This document shows, piece by piece, positions 1 to 10,739 of a DNA stretch of 64,000 nt. The stretch's first letter is position 1, and each line of letters starts with the position of its first letter. The stretch lies in NCBI GenBank assembly GCA_903813345.2, contig CAIIXF020000013.1:215008-279007 (forward strand), read 5' to 3'. The position numbers were made by a program, and so were the translations under genes. The notes under the pieces are model-generated. The model did no database searches. It was given only the letters and a program-made list of their open reading frames with translations, and was not told the DNA's origin. Source of the stretch: Owenia fusiformis. Taxonomy: Eukaryota; Annelida; Polychaeta; Sabellida; Oweniidae.

Positions 1-51
1 CCAACCCACTGACAAAATATCTCTAGTAGGACTAACATTGCCCCAGGAAAG
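1..51 (+). pseudogene. Aconitase-like exon, 3' part (left-arm copy)
   Basis: Read from base 2, the codons give [16 protein letters not shown] and then a phase-2 end followed by the donor GTAAGC at 52-57. It is the exact mirror of 23113-23163, the end of the exon encoding the [16 protein letters not shown] segment of mitochondrial aconitase. Only the last 51 bp are inside the window. The rest of a plus-strand copy, if real, lies upstream. Confidence is high for identity with the right-arm exon and moderate for a true second gene copy. Confidence 0.75.
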
Positions 52-59
52 GTAAGCTC

Positions 60-426
60 TCTTTTCTGATTTCAGCGCTACTTGAGTGCTCATTTCAGTA
101 AATATTAGTACTAAACTGAGCACTTATAACACGAGTACTGATTTATTGCAAGTTTTAGTACTAAATGAGTACTCATATGATGAGTGATAAAATAGCAATT
201 AAATAATTTCCTTGTTCAAAATGGTCAAAAACTGCATGATTTTGGCTGGGGGAGGGGGGGGGTCCGCTCAAACCCTGTGGACCCCCCTGGCTACGAGCCT
301 GCTATGAGCACTGACTAAGTGCATTTTTTGAAATGAGTACATATGTCTTGAATAAGTACTAAATTAGCACTCTTGGCATGAGTGCTCATAAATGCGCTTT
401 TGCCAGAGTGCTAATTAAGTACTAAT
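60..426. repeat. AGTACT/AGCACT-rich region
   Basis: Short palindromic words (AGTACT, GAGTACTC, GAGCACT, GAGTGCTCA) recur densely, separated by AT-rich sequence and a G-run near 247-262. The right-arm counterpart (about 22822-23100) keeps the part near the hairpin but lacks about 100 bp of the AGTACT cluster. It also has an extra local inverted repeat around a CCACAGGGTTTGAGCGGACC word. No coding sequence is seen. Confidence 0.5.
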
Positions 427-800
427 TATCCCACCGAACGAAGTTTGAGGGGGATATAGGAAAGCCGTGCATTTGTCCGCCCGCTTTCTGTCCGTGCGTT
501 CGTCTGTTCGTTTGTCCGGGCGACAACTCAAATACCAGATGATGGATTTGATTCAAATTTTATAGGCTTATGCCTTATGGGTGTAGAATATCTGCTTGAG
601 AAGAAATTTTCAATATGGCCACTCAATTCAAAATGGCCCCATTTTTTGTAAAAATATAAATGTTGATAACTTCCATACTAGTTGATGGATTTGGTTCAAA
701 TTATATATGCTGATGCCTAGGGACAAAGGAGCTTTGCCAAAAAGAAATTTTCAATAGAAAGTCGGGATATACATTCCTCTGAAGGTTCCAAACTGTGTGA
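427..800 (-). mobile_element. Pearl/HINE-like element, left-arm copy
   Basis: It opens with the hairpin TATCCC..CGAAC..GTTTG..GGGATA at 427-456, followed by a TCCG/TTCG-rich microsatellite (473-520). Then comes sequence with 'CAATATGGCC' and 'AAAATGGCCCC' words also found in the families at 30.3, 36.2 and 53.4 kb. This is the reverse of the order tandem core, ACGG microsatellite, terminal hairpin, so the element lies on the minus strand. Its inner boundary is approximate. Confidence 0.55.
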
Positions 801-1131
801 GCACAGGACCATGGGTCCTTTATTCTAATTCTAATTTTTCTTAATGACAAGAAACTTTCCATGGGATAACATTATGAGGATAATATTTTCGACATTTAAT
901 TCTCCGAACCTGACAAAAATTAAGCAATAGGCAAATTAAATGATTAGGCAAAATTACCACTAATACATTATACTAAGTTAATTTTAAAATTTGAATGAGA
1001 AAATGGTAAAAATATTAGAATAGATGTTTTAAATAAAGAATAACATATTTTTATGTACAATTTTAAATCTTTATCTTTTGAAATGTTTGATAAAAATTGA
1101 TGCATCTTAATGTTATCAAATTTTATTTCAG

Positions 1132-1310
1132 AATGGTACATCCAATGGTTGGAAGAAGTTCCAAAAGAGGAATCGTGAATACAAAGCATTCACGAAAAAC
1201 ATAGTGGTGTTTGATCCTAACTGCCAAGTGTATGGCCTCTATGAACTGACTTTGAGACTATGGAGACTGGGATATACATCCTCTGTCAGCTCTGAATACT
1301 GATTATAGAC
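1132..1310 (+). other. Possible 3'-terminal exon, unassigned
   Basis: A pyrimidine-rich TTTTATTTCAG precedes 1132. It is the next good acceptor after the aconitase donor at 52, and its mirror copy starts at 22117 on the minus strand. Joined in phase, the reading stops after about 24 codons (sooner in the right arm). Another frame is open for about 58 codons but does not resemble the HTFN..QIEWF aconitase C-terminus. It may be a decayed terminal exon or unrelated sequence. Confidence 0.25.
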
Positions 1311-1490
1311 ATTTTTGTTCATTTATCATCAACAAGTTTAACATATGCTGAATATCAATGAATGATTTTATCAATGAGAGTGAAAGTACTAGACTTTTTA
1401 TTTAGGTGACTATATATTTTGAAGGATTGCCTAGGAGGCTACTTTGTAAATTTACCTATTGTACATATACATATTGTAAATTTACACTAG

Positions 1491-1700
1491 GTGATTGTAG
1501 ATTTTTTAGTGCCATTGTAGACAATTTGAGACTAGATCTTAAGGTGATTGTAGATTTTTTAGTGCCATTGTAGACAATTTGAGACTAGATCTTAAACTGA
1601 TTGTAGAATTTTTAGTGCCATTGTAGACAATTTGAGACTAGATCTTAAAGTGATTGTAGAATTTTTAGTGCTATTGAAGAGGTCACCACGTGTTATACAG
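1491..1700. repeat. 53-bp tandem repeat, about 3.5 copies
   Basis: Units start near 1491, 1544, 1597 and 1649 and contain GTGATTGTAGA and CCATTGTAGACAATTTGAGA. The mirror copy is at about 21560-21770. The unit carries a short self-complementary core (ATTGTAGACAAT). No coding sense is apparent. Confidence 0.85.
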
Positions 1701-2519
1701 CAAACTGGAGGTTACTGTAGATTTTCTATTTTTGTCATATCATAAGTATATCTCAATATGGATATGTTATGGAGCAATTTTTAAAGATCAATATCGGAAA
1801 AGTAACTCTATTTGAACAAACCCCTCCCTCCCCCCTTATAATTGTGTCTGAGAAATGTTGATATGCATCATTTCGAAAGTCACATTAATCTAACACTAAG
1901 ATACACTAAGGTTTAAAACTATAAATGAATACATAAGTGAATCCATAGGTGACACAAAGTTAAAAGACTGCCTTGGAAGAAGGTGAATGTATAATAATAT
2001 AATATAAATCGGTATGCACCTGCAGTACAATAGCATTAAAGAACTGTTGGGTCATTTAAATGGACACGTTAAAGGCATTTGGATGCATACAACACATACC
2101 CATTGGCTTAGATGGATTGTGCCGGCTTACAAAGTCAGTAATTGGAAGATCAGCTCGCCAAATACTCAAACTTTCCTGCTTCAGAAACAAATCTAATTTT
2201 GTTAAATCATTTTTGTACAAGTATTTTTTTTGACGATTTTGTTGTTTGGTTCAGTGTTGTTTTTTTATCTAGACCAGAATACATTGACAAAACTTTCATA
2301 TTTGTTACTTCAGGATTGCCATAAATAGGGTTCAAAAAGATAATTTTTAGTATAATTTTACTTTGTTGTGATCTTTTTATTTTCAGTGCTCAGTAGTACC
2401 GAAAGTGCACTGGATGAAAAATTCCCAGGCCGATGTCAGATTAATGCTTATGACCCCCCTCCCTCCCCCTAACTCTTCAAATACAGTTAATTTTCTGATA
2501 TCGATCTTTTGAAATGCTC

Positions 2520-4080
2520 CATTATACAACAACATTGAAATTTATGGTTGTTGGCATTTCTCTACTACGGAGAACTATATCATAGACTTGCTTCATTCCT
2601 CGTGGTGACCATATAATTTCTATGGTTATTGTACAGTGTAGACTGTATGCTGTACAGTGACCTTGAGATGACCATAGATAGGGTCATTGGTATTTCTCTA
2701 TTTTGGGAAACTGTCCATCATAGACTTGTCATAGACTCTGTTGCGACTGTATATTTTCTATGGTTGCTGATCTTGTAAATTTACACACTAAATTTACACT
2801 GACAGAGATTGACTCAATTAGGGACTAGATCCTGAATTGAATATAGAGTTTCTTTTGCCATTGTAGAGGTGACTGTACGTCATACAGCAGCCTTTAGGTA
2901 ACTTTAGATTTTCTATGTTCATCATAGCATAGGTATTCCCAATTGAGAAATGTTGTTTGACAACATTGAAATCTATGGTGGTTATTGGCATTTCTCTACT
3001 TAGGGAGAATTATGTCTGTAATAGACTTGCCATATTTTTTATGGTGACCATATACTGTTAATTCAGTGGTTATCATCGAGGATGTACAGTGACCTCAGGA
3101 CGACTGTAAGTTTTCTACGGTCGTTGGTATTCTCAATTTTGAGAAACTGTGTCTACCATAGACTTCCCTTACACTCTGTGGCGACTGTAGATTTGCTATG
3201 GTTTCCCTATAGGCTAATTTGTAAAATTACATCTTGTAACTTTACATTGATAGAGATTGACTCAATTAGGGATTAGATCTGAGCTGAGTGTAGAATTTCT
3301 ATTGCCATTGTAAAGGTAACTGTATGTCATACAGCAGCCTTTAGGTAACTTTAGATTTTCTATGTTCATCATAGCATAGGTATTCTCAATTGAGAAATGT
3401 TGTTTGACAACATTGAAATCTATGGTGGTTATTGGCATTTCTCTACTTAGGGAGAATTATGTCTGTAATAGACTTGCCATATTTCTTGTGGTGACCATAT
3501 ACTATTAATTCCATGGTTACCATTGAGCATGTACAGTGACCTCGAGACAACTGTAAGTTTTCTATGGTCGTTGGTATTTCTCTATTTTGAGAAACTGTGT
3601 CTATCATAGACTTCCCTTACACTCTGTGGCGACTGTAGATTTGCTATGGTTTCCCTATAGGCTAATTTGTAAAATTACACCTTGTAACTTTACATTGATA
3701 GAGATTGACTCAATTAGGGATTAGATTCTGAGCTGAGTGTAGAATTTCTATTGCCATTGTAGAGGTGACTGTACGTCATACAGCAGCCTTTAGGTAACTT
3801 TAGATTTTCTATGCCTGTCATAGAATTGGTATTTCCCAATTGGGATATGTTGTACAACAACATTGAAATCTATGGTGATTATTGGCATTTCTCTACTTAC
3901 AGAAAACTATGCCTGCCATGACTCGCCGTATTCCTTGAGGTGGCCATATAGTTTCTATTGTTACCATAGAGGCTGTAGAGTATAGGTTGTATGATTCATA
4001 ATGACCTTGAAGCAATTGTATATTTTTTTATAGTCATTGGTATTTTATGGGAAACTGTGCCCACCAAAATACAATTTGTG
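2520..4080. repeat. ~448-bp tandem repeat
   Basis: The marker CAGCAGCCTTTAGGTAAC recurs at 2885, 3332 and 3781 (spacing 447 and 449). Units are rich in local dyads such as CTATGGTGACCATA. Flanking partial units are more diverged. Small ORFs inside are shared only through the repeat and show no protein signature. The mirror copy is at about 19270-20830. Confidence 0.85.
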
Positions 4081-5500
4081 TATGACTTTTGACAAACAGC
4101 TCATTTTAACTCAAATGCTTCTCTACATGTATATAGATCATGTAGGCCTATACTTAAGAGTTCAAAAATGTAAATAGATGCATGTTCAATAAAATTAAAG
4201 TTGATTTTTTTTTTACTTTTCATGAGAATAATTACTATATGAAAGTTGTTATATTTTTCATATTTGTCTTAGTATTCTACTTTAATACAGTTTTAAATAA
4301 ATTCATAAAATATGAAACTATTAAACATTTAATAAATTATCAATAGTTATAATCATGGATATTATGATATAATATAATTGTATAAGTAAAATAGTATCAA
4401 CATACATACCAATCAATATTGTTATTTTCCTGTCGTTTAATGACAGTGTTGACATGCTTTGTTTATGTAATCATTGACATTAACCTTTTATTTGTGTAAG
4501 GGAACATAGACATACAGCAAATGAAAATTTCATGCAAAATATCAAATCATAATTAAAGATCTGTTAAGCATTATGAATTGCATTATGGATTGTTTGAAAT
4601 GTTGCTGTTTTTAAGCAAAAGAAAGAGTACATAAGAACATTTAAAGCCCAGTCTGTTATTATTGATCTATTTTGTACTTATTCATATGATATATGTACTG
4701 AAAATATGTATGAAAACTTTATTTGACTAATTCCTGATGTTTTAACCAAAATTCTAAAAAAATATGTTTCACACACCCTTTTCCTTCAGCTTTTAAGCTG
4801 GACTGCAATGTAAAGCTGCGATGTATCAATAGATTAAGAAATTATGGTTGTAGTGATATCATAAGTAATTGTTGTTATTCCTCAATAGAATTTTTATATG
4901 TTAAATATTTGTTCTGTTCTTGCTGGTGATATTTGATATTCTCTTAGAAGTTTCAGAATCTGATTTGTACGTTACCAAGGAGTGGTTACATTTTAAGAAC
5001 AAACAAACTACTAGCCTAACCAATCAATGACCTAAACCCAACAACAAATCAAACAGCCAAACAAGCAAGCGATAAACCAAGTTAAAAGTTTGAATACCTA
5101 AGGTCAAGCTCAAAAACTTGGTCAATTCAAAACGACAATCTGAACATTTTTGTTAACCATCATTCTCCACACAGATATCTCAATAATTGGGTCAAAATAC
5201 CTTCTGACGGGAAAAGGCTGGCTATCTCTATGCTACAGGACAAGTGAGACCCTATAAAAGCCCACAAGATATTTAGAATAAATTGTACGGGATATCAAAG
5301 AAGGGGCTTTGTTTGATAACCAAATCCAAAAATTAGGTCATTCTGACCTTTATATTTCAAAATATAGGTCATTCTATTATGAAGTTTAAAATGGCCCTTT
5401 GAAGAAAAAATCTCTGTCATTTGTCTGTTACTATCAATAATCAAAATAAATATTATATATATTTAGTTTTTATCACACCATCGGTGGAATATAGTCGCCA
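4081..5500. other. Unassigned AT-rich stretch
   Basis: No gene, RNA or clear repeat boundary is recognised. Near 5100-5350 there is sequence of the type 'CTCAATAATTGGGTCAAAATACC..CTGACGG..AAAGGCT', which also occurs in the ~480-bp array at 10.7-12.5 kb. This end is therefore probably part of the same repeat family. The mirror copy is at 17885-19270. Confidence 0.5.
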
Positions 5501-5504
5501 TAGA

Positions 5505-6030
5505 TACTGGTCGTGGTCGTGATCGTGGTCGTGATCGTGATCGTCCCGCTTTTTGTCATCGCCGTTTAAGGAAAACTGCTCATCAGATTTTCTCCAAATT
5601 CGCAGAGATGATAGAGTATATGAAGTACTAGAGCTGATTAACTTTTGGGTGGCCATCTTTTTTCTGGCGGCCATTTTGAAGGTTTTTCGAAAAATCTTGT
5701 CATCGCCATTTCAGGAAAACCGCTCATTGGATTTCCTTCAAATTTACACAAATGATAGAGGATATCAAGTACTAGAGCTGATTAACTTTTGGGCGGCCAT
5801 CTTGTTTTCTGGCAGCCATTTTGAAGATTTTTCGAAAAATCTTGTCATCGCCATTTCAGAAAATCCGCTCATCGGATTTCCTTCAAAACACACATGATAG
5901 AGGATATGAAGTACTAGAGCTGATTAACTTTTGAGCGGCCATCTTGTTTTCTGGTGGCCATTTTGAAGGTTTTTCGAAAAATCTTGTCATCGCCATATCA
6001 GAAAAAACGCTCATCGGATTTCCTTCAAAA
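5505..6030. repeat. Microsatellite plus ~144-bp tandem units
   Basis: A GATCGT/GGTCGT microsatellite (5510-5545) is followed by units carrying TTCGAAAAATCTTGTCATCG at about 5686, 5831 and 5973 (spacing 145 and 142). Each unit holds GGCCATCTT and ACTAGAGCTGATTAACTTTT. The opposite-strand reading of the microsatellite gives alternating His-Asp, which explains the spurious ORFs. In the right arm (17280-17835) the microsatellite is longer. Confidence 0.85.
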
Positions 6031-6340
6031 AAGTCAAAAAATGTATATCAAACTATTGAATATTGATGTTCTTTATGTTTCTTTGAGATCAATTGTTCAC
6101 CAACTATGGGTCACAAAAGAATAGTGAATTTTTAATTGATGTCATAGTGAGAAAGAAAAAGGGGCTCCATTGAAAAACACTTCAAGTAATTAACTAATGC
6201 AAATCAGTATCTTGATCAATTGCTCCTATACAGTTTGCACTAAAGTGGCACTAAAATACTGAATTTATTATTTTACATCACAATGAAAAACCACACAGGA
6301 CAACATTTGAAAGCACATAAAATATATCATATATATATAT

Positions 6341-7169
6341 CAGGTGTCCCAAAAAAAATGAGCCACTTTTTGACAAGTATTATCTCGGCAACTGATGAAC
6401 CAAATTCATTGAAAATTTGTACAAAGTAGCCCAGGAGTATCGGTTGCAAGGTATAAAGATATGAAAAAGACCAAGTAAATGTTATGTGAGTACTAAGAAA
6501 TTCAAGATAGCATGTCATAATAGCCCATACTGGAGCAACGTAATGAGAACTTTATAGCATTTCTCCCCAAAAAATGAGAAGCAATTTGACAAGTAATTTC
6601 TCAGCAATAGATAGCCTAAGCCAAATTCTTTGAAAACTTTACCTGAGGCACTTAAGGTTATCCTCTGCTAGTGCCATGAATATGTAAGGGATTGGTCTCA
6701 TAGTATGTGTGTATTTTAGAATTAAGGACAGTATGTCAAAATAAACAATATCAATGTAAAAGTCACTTATTAATGCATTTTCGAGCAAAAATACTTTTCC
6801 GCATTTATTCTTACAATATCACCTCCAATGAATTTGAGAATGAACTGGATTTTGGATATTTGGGATGAATGAAAAGAATTAACCAGACATCACTCAGCTC
6901 CCATCGAATGCAATGAAGACTGAGCAAGCGAAGATGATAGCTGGTACAAACATTTTTGAAGTCTTATATCAGAGCTCCGGTTTGGGAATTTTTGACATGC
7001 AGTTTTGAATTTCTTAGAACTCACATAATATTTACTTGATCTTTTTTATATTTTTACAACTTGCTAAGGATACTCTTAGGCTACTTTGTACAAATTTTCA
7101 TTGAATTTGGTTAATAAGTTACCGAGATAATACTTGGCAAAAGGTGGCTCATTTTTTTTGGGACACCTG
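6341..7169. mobile_element. 829-bp TIR element (mariner-like MITE), left arm only
   Basis: The ends are perfect inverted repeats beginning CAGGTGTCCCAAAAAAAATG, with looser inverted similarity running about 150 bp inward. It sits in a TATATA run, compatible with TA target duplication. The right arm has an uninterrupted AT-rich site at the mirror position, so the insertion is seen directly against an empty site. A third, internal copy of the end motif lies near 6560. No transposase frame is present, so it is non-autonomous. Confidence 0.85.
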
Positions 7170-7269
7170 CTATATATCTTTACATAATTGTTTTATTTAG
7201 TCTATAATGGTGTAAAAGAGCACATTCCTGTTTCTTCATTATAATATGTTAGTCTCAGATTGTATGACA

Positions 7270-7368
7270 CTTTAGCCTTGCCCAAGTCGGTCTCTTTTAC
7301 TTATCTTGATTTCTATAATTCAGGACCTGAGATAAGTAAAAAAAATACCGACTTGGGCAAGGCTAAAG
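7270..7368. repeat. Small perfect hairpin before LINE fragment
   Basis: The 22-bp arm starting CTTTAGCCTTGCCCAAGTCG (7270-7291) is exactly complementary to 7347-7368. Pairing continues through ACTTATCTT/GAGATAAGT around a ~30-bp loop. The mirror copy is at 16805-16905. It abuts the 5' truncation point of the LINE and may be a fold-back created at truncation or a separate small TIR element. Confidence 0.85.
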
Positions 7369-7372
7369 ACAC

Positions 7373-8830
7373 TTAAGGTGACAACATTTCAGACATATCA
7401 ATATCAGAAATCAATACCACTGGATATGGCATTGACATTGGAGGGACTAACATAGGTATCTTAGCATATGCAGATGATATTATTTTGATCTCCCCAAGCT
7501 CAGATAATCTACAACAACTACTCAATATTTTAAATGAATGGTGCAAAAAGTGGAGAGTACGGATTAATAAAGACAAAACCAAAATAATGCATTTCCGCCC
7601 CAAAAATGTAAATTGATGCCAGAAACAATTTATATGCGGTTAAATAACACTTGATTACACACATGATTATAAATATCTTGGACTGTATTTTAATGAACAC
7701 CTAGACTATAATGAATCAGTAAAAATACTCGCAAAATCTGCCAGCCGAGCTCTTGGAGCGGTGATTGCCAAATTTAAATCCTTTGGAGGATTTCCATATA
7801 AAGTATACACAAGACTTTTTGAAACTATGGTTCAGCCAATTCTCCTATATGGGACTGGAATATGGGGTACACAACAGTATCCATGCATAAATGCCATACA
7901 GAACAGAGCATGTCGTTATTTTCTCTGCCTTGGGAAATGTAGCACCAAACGTAGCCACCACCGGAGACATGGCATGGCCTTCAATTTACACTAAACAGCG
8001 TGTGGAAATTGCACGTCTGTTCTGTAGGCTAACTAACATGGACCACGATCGTCTCAATAGGAAAGTCTTTATATGGTCATCATCATGCACTTTTCTAGGA
8101 CGATCAAAGTCATGGGAAATGCTGACTACCTTGTTTTTTGAATCGTCTGGAACAGAATACTTCAATGAACCATATATATCTAATGTAAAGACAAAACTTC
8201 AAGCCTTCAAGTAACTGCTTATTTCGGCGGATCACACCACATGGATGCATAATCTTTGGGATGACAGCAAAGCTCCAATGAATGGTAACAAGTTACGTAC
8301 CTACAGGCTACACAAAACACATGCAGTTGAACCTGAGGGTTAAAACCAGCTGAGTAGGAACCAGAGGAGGCACATAGCTCAGCTTAGATCAGGGACACTG
8401 AAAATCCATATAGAGACTGGCAGATACTGTAGACCACCAACTCCCATTGAGAACAGACTTTGTTCATGTGGAACAGGCTCAATTGAAGATGAAAGACACA
8501 TTCTTTTATCTTGCAAATATGTATGAACAACAAAGGCAAGAACTTATAAACAAAATGAATATTCTATACAGTGACTTATCAATGCAATAACCTAGTTCAA
8601 TATGCTCTCATTATGAACTCAAACCTACATAGGACATTAGCCAATACATTGATTAATATAATGAAACACAGAAGAACATTAATATTTTAATATGGATAAA
8701 CTGAATTTATTTTATACAGTATTTTAAAAATAAATTTTTAATGTACTAAATTTTATAGTCTCTCCTAAGCCGGCAACGGCTTGATGTCCAGGAGACATGT
8801 GAGACTTTAATAAACAAATATACACATACA
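7373..8830 (+). pseudogene. Non-LTR retrotransposon 3' part (left arm)
   Basis: The sequence encodes the RT palm motif AYADDIILIS followed by the thumb region WCKKWRVRINKDKTKIM. After frame changes come YKYLGLYFNEHLDYNESVK, a PILLYGTGIWG segment and a C-terminal zinc-knuckle-like LCSCGTGSIEDERHILLSC. The 3' UTR has several AATAAA-like words and ends near 8825. This order is that of CR1/Jockey-type LINE ORF2 C-termini. The copy is 5'-truncated, with at least two frameshifts and a TAA at 8212-8214 that the right-arm copy lacks. It is non-functional. Confidence 0.85.
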
Positions 8831-8940
8831 TATCCTTTGGATATAAAAGGTCAGGCCTAGTTCTTGACCTAGTATTCAAGCAGCCCAGGTACATTCCCTA
8901 GTTAGGCCTAACTTTGTAAGTAGGTTTGAGTAAGGCCTTC

Positions 8941-9560
8941 TACAGGGTGTTCAAAAAACGCAACCCAAAGAAATCGCTATATCTTGAGTTCATTTTTCAG
9001 GAAGATAGTAGAGATCAAAGATGTATAGCTCCTGTAGCTAGTTGGTTGAAAAACATAATGCCTTTGACACTCGCTCAAAAGATATTCTTAATAGAAGAAT
9101 ACTTGAAAACGAAGTCAAGGGTGTTAAAAACAAATGCAATTGCAATAGTATTCAAGCAGCCCAGGTACATTCCCTAGTTAGGCCTAACCTTGTAAGTAGG
9201 TTTGAGTAAGGCCTTCTACAGGGTGTTCAAAAAACGCAACCCAAAGAAATCGCTATATCTTGTGTTCATTTTTCAGGAAGATAGTAGAGATCAAAGATGT
9301 ATAGCTCCTGTAGCTAGTTTGTTGAAAAACATAATGCCTTTGACACTCGCTCAAAAGATATTCTTAATAGAAAAATACTTGAAAACGAAGTCAAGGGTGT
9401 TAAAAACAAATGCAATTGCAATAAAACCAAACAACTTCCTAACCACAGTGTTTTGGTACTTCAAATTTGACAGCAGATGGTCGTAATGCCTTCTAAAGTC
9501 TGCCTTGACCAGGACGCATGACTGTGTTTTGAAATATTTTTCTATAACGATTGTCTTTTG
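8941..9560 (+). mobile_element. Tandem copies of a CAGGGTG-type TIR end
   Basis: A unit beginning TACAGGGTGTTCAAAAAACG occurs at 8941 and again at 9217 (spacing 276). It matches the CAGGGTG consensus of TA-flanked mariner-like ends seen elsewhere in this window (24241, 59682, 61752, 63821). Each copy reads open for about 85 codons, but the two frames share identity only because the DNA is duplicated. The mirror copy is at 14695-15250. Confidence 0.6.
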
Positions 9561-9587
9561 AACAGGTGTTCAAGGCATTGTGTTTTT

Positions 9588-9680
9588 GGCTCACACAGTG
9601 AGCCTATGGGATCGACCAGGCGTCCGTTGGTCCGTCCTTCCGTCCGTCCGTCAACATTGGCCGCACAAATTAAAACTGCT
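9588..9680 (-). mobile_element. Hairpin end of a pearl-like family
   Basis: The perfect hairpin GGCTCACACAGTGAGCC (9588-9604) is followed by CGTCC/GTCCGT microsatellite sequence and AACATTGGCCGCACAAATTA. The mirror copy is at 14510-14593. A fragment of the same family (TTTGTGCGGCCAATG) lies near 39972. This is the terminal module of a tandem-core element whose core may be the array further inward. Confidence 0.6.
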
Positions 9681-10199
9681 ATTCGGATTGAGTCATATCC
9701 ACATTCATTTTACGCATACCCATAATGTCTATTTGACTTTTATCATCGCCATTTCCCAAGTTCGCCCGGTTTCCGAGAAATTGCGGATTTTGACGTCAAA
9801 AAGTCAAATTTTCTGTAAATACTAGACACTTTTTAAGTAGAACTTTTAAATAACTTTTAGTAGTTGCTGTATATGCAACTTATGCCTTCTGAAGATTTCA
9901 AAGCTCTGGGAATTACAGTTTTTGGTGTTTACTCTATAAAATTTTACAAAAAGTAGAACTTAATCATTTTCAGGAAACTTTCTCATGTATAAAGTCAATG
10001 GCAGGTTTTGTGATTGACAAGTTTCTCAAAGTTTGCCTTATACTTGATCATTTCTTGCAATGAATTGCATCATTACTAGCATTACTAGATTTAAGCATTC
10101 CCTACATATTGCTCAATATATGTAAGCATAAAATTTTTACAGTTTTTGGTCAGCTTAACAGCTTAATTACAAAAGACCTTACTGAGCTCTGAATAAGTA

Positions 10200-10660
10200 T
10201 AATTTTCAAGGTATGGTATAAGGAAGCTAAAGAAACGAAAGTGTCTAGCCAGGACGGCATTTCAAATGAACATCTCATTCACGGAGGTGAGTCCCTAATA
10301 AGCATTCTAGCTACGCTTTTCAACCTGATAACATTCACAATGACTCCACCACTTGCTTTTTCGCAAGGTTTAATAGGGAAATAACGCAAAGGTGGTCAGA
10401 AATCGAGGCTTGATCTTTATAACTATAAAGAAATTACCGTTCTCCCTGTGATAGAAAAGCTATGGGAGTCATAAGTGAAGGTTCGGATTGACAAAGCGCA
10501 CTTCTGGAACCAGATTTCACAAGAGCCCTCAACAGAATGCTTATGAAAAGGGACTCAGCTGCACGACTTGCAACTTTAACATTACTGGGACAATCAATTC
10601 CAAGAGTGAGCTTGGTCAGAAAACATTTATGGCAGGTCTTCACAGCGAGTAATCCAAAAA
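10200..10660 (+). pseudogene. LINE reverse-transcriptase fragment (left arm)
   Basis: Forward frames give SSQDGISNEHLIHGGESLI, then a LATLFNLITF segment, then YNYKEITVLPVIEKLWES, a pattern typical of the fingers of LINE RT. Downstream PQQNAYEKGLSCTTCNFNI continues the RT homology. Frame changes and stops break it. It may belong to the same LINE type as 7373-8830, in the same orientation but separated from it by other repeats. The mirror copy is at 13800-14260. Confidence 0.7.
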
Positions 10661-10739
10661 CGAAAGTTTTCACAGAAATTTTTTTTTCCAAGTAACATGA
10701 TGAAAAAACTCGCATCCAAAATATTGAAGAACAGCTAAA

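Noticed and set aside
968-1189. 73-codon ORF present in both palindrome arms (also 22060-22281)
   Set aside because: Conservation is explained by the inverted repeat itself; the frame is AT-rich, low in complexity and opposite to the candidate terminal exon.
5453-5897. ORFs with alternating His-Asp or repeated FSKNLVIAIS-like segments (also 17436-17887)
   Set aside because: Produced by the GATCGT microsatellite and the ~144-bp tandem units; no protein signature.
8926-9486. Two similar 83-94 codon proteins starting MSKAFYRVFKKRN
   Set aside because: Both derive from a tandemly duplicated TIR end; the reading crosses the CAGGGTG terminus and is mirrored in the other arm with the same DNA, without any family similarity.
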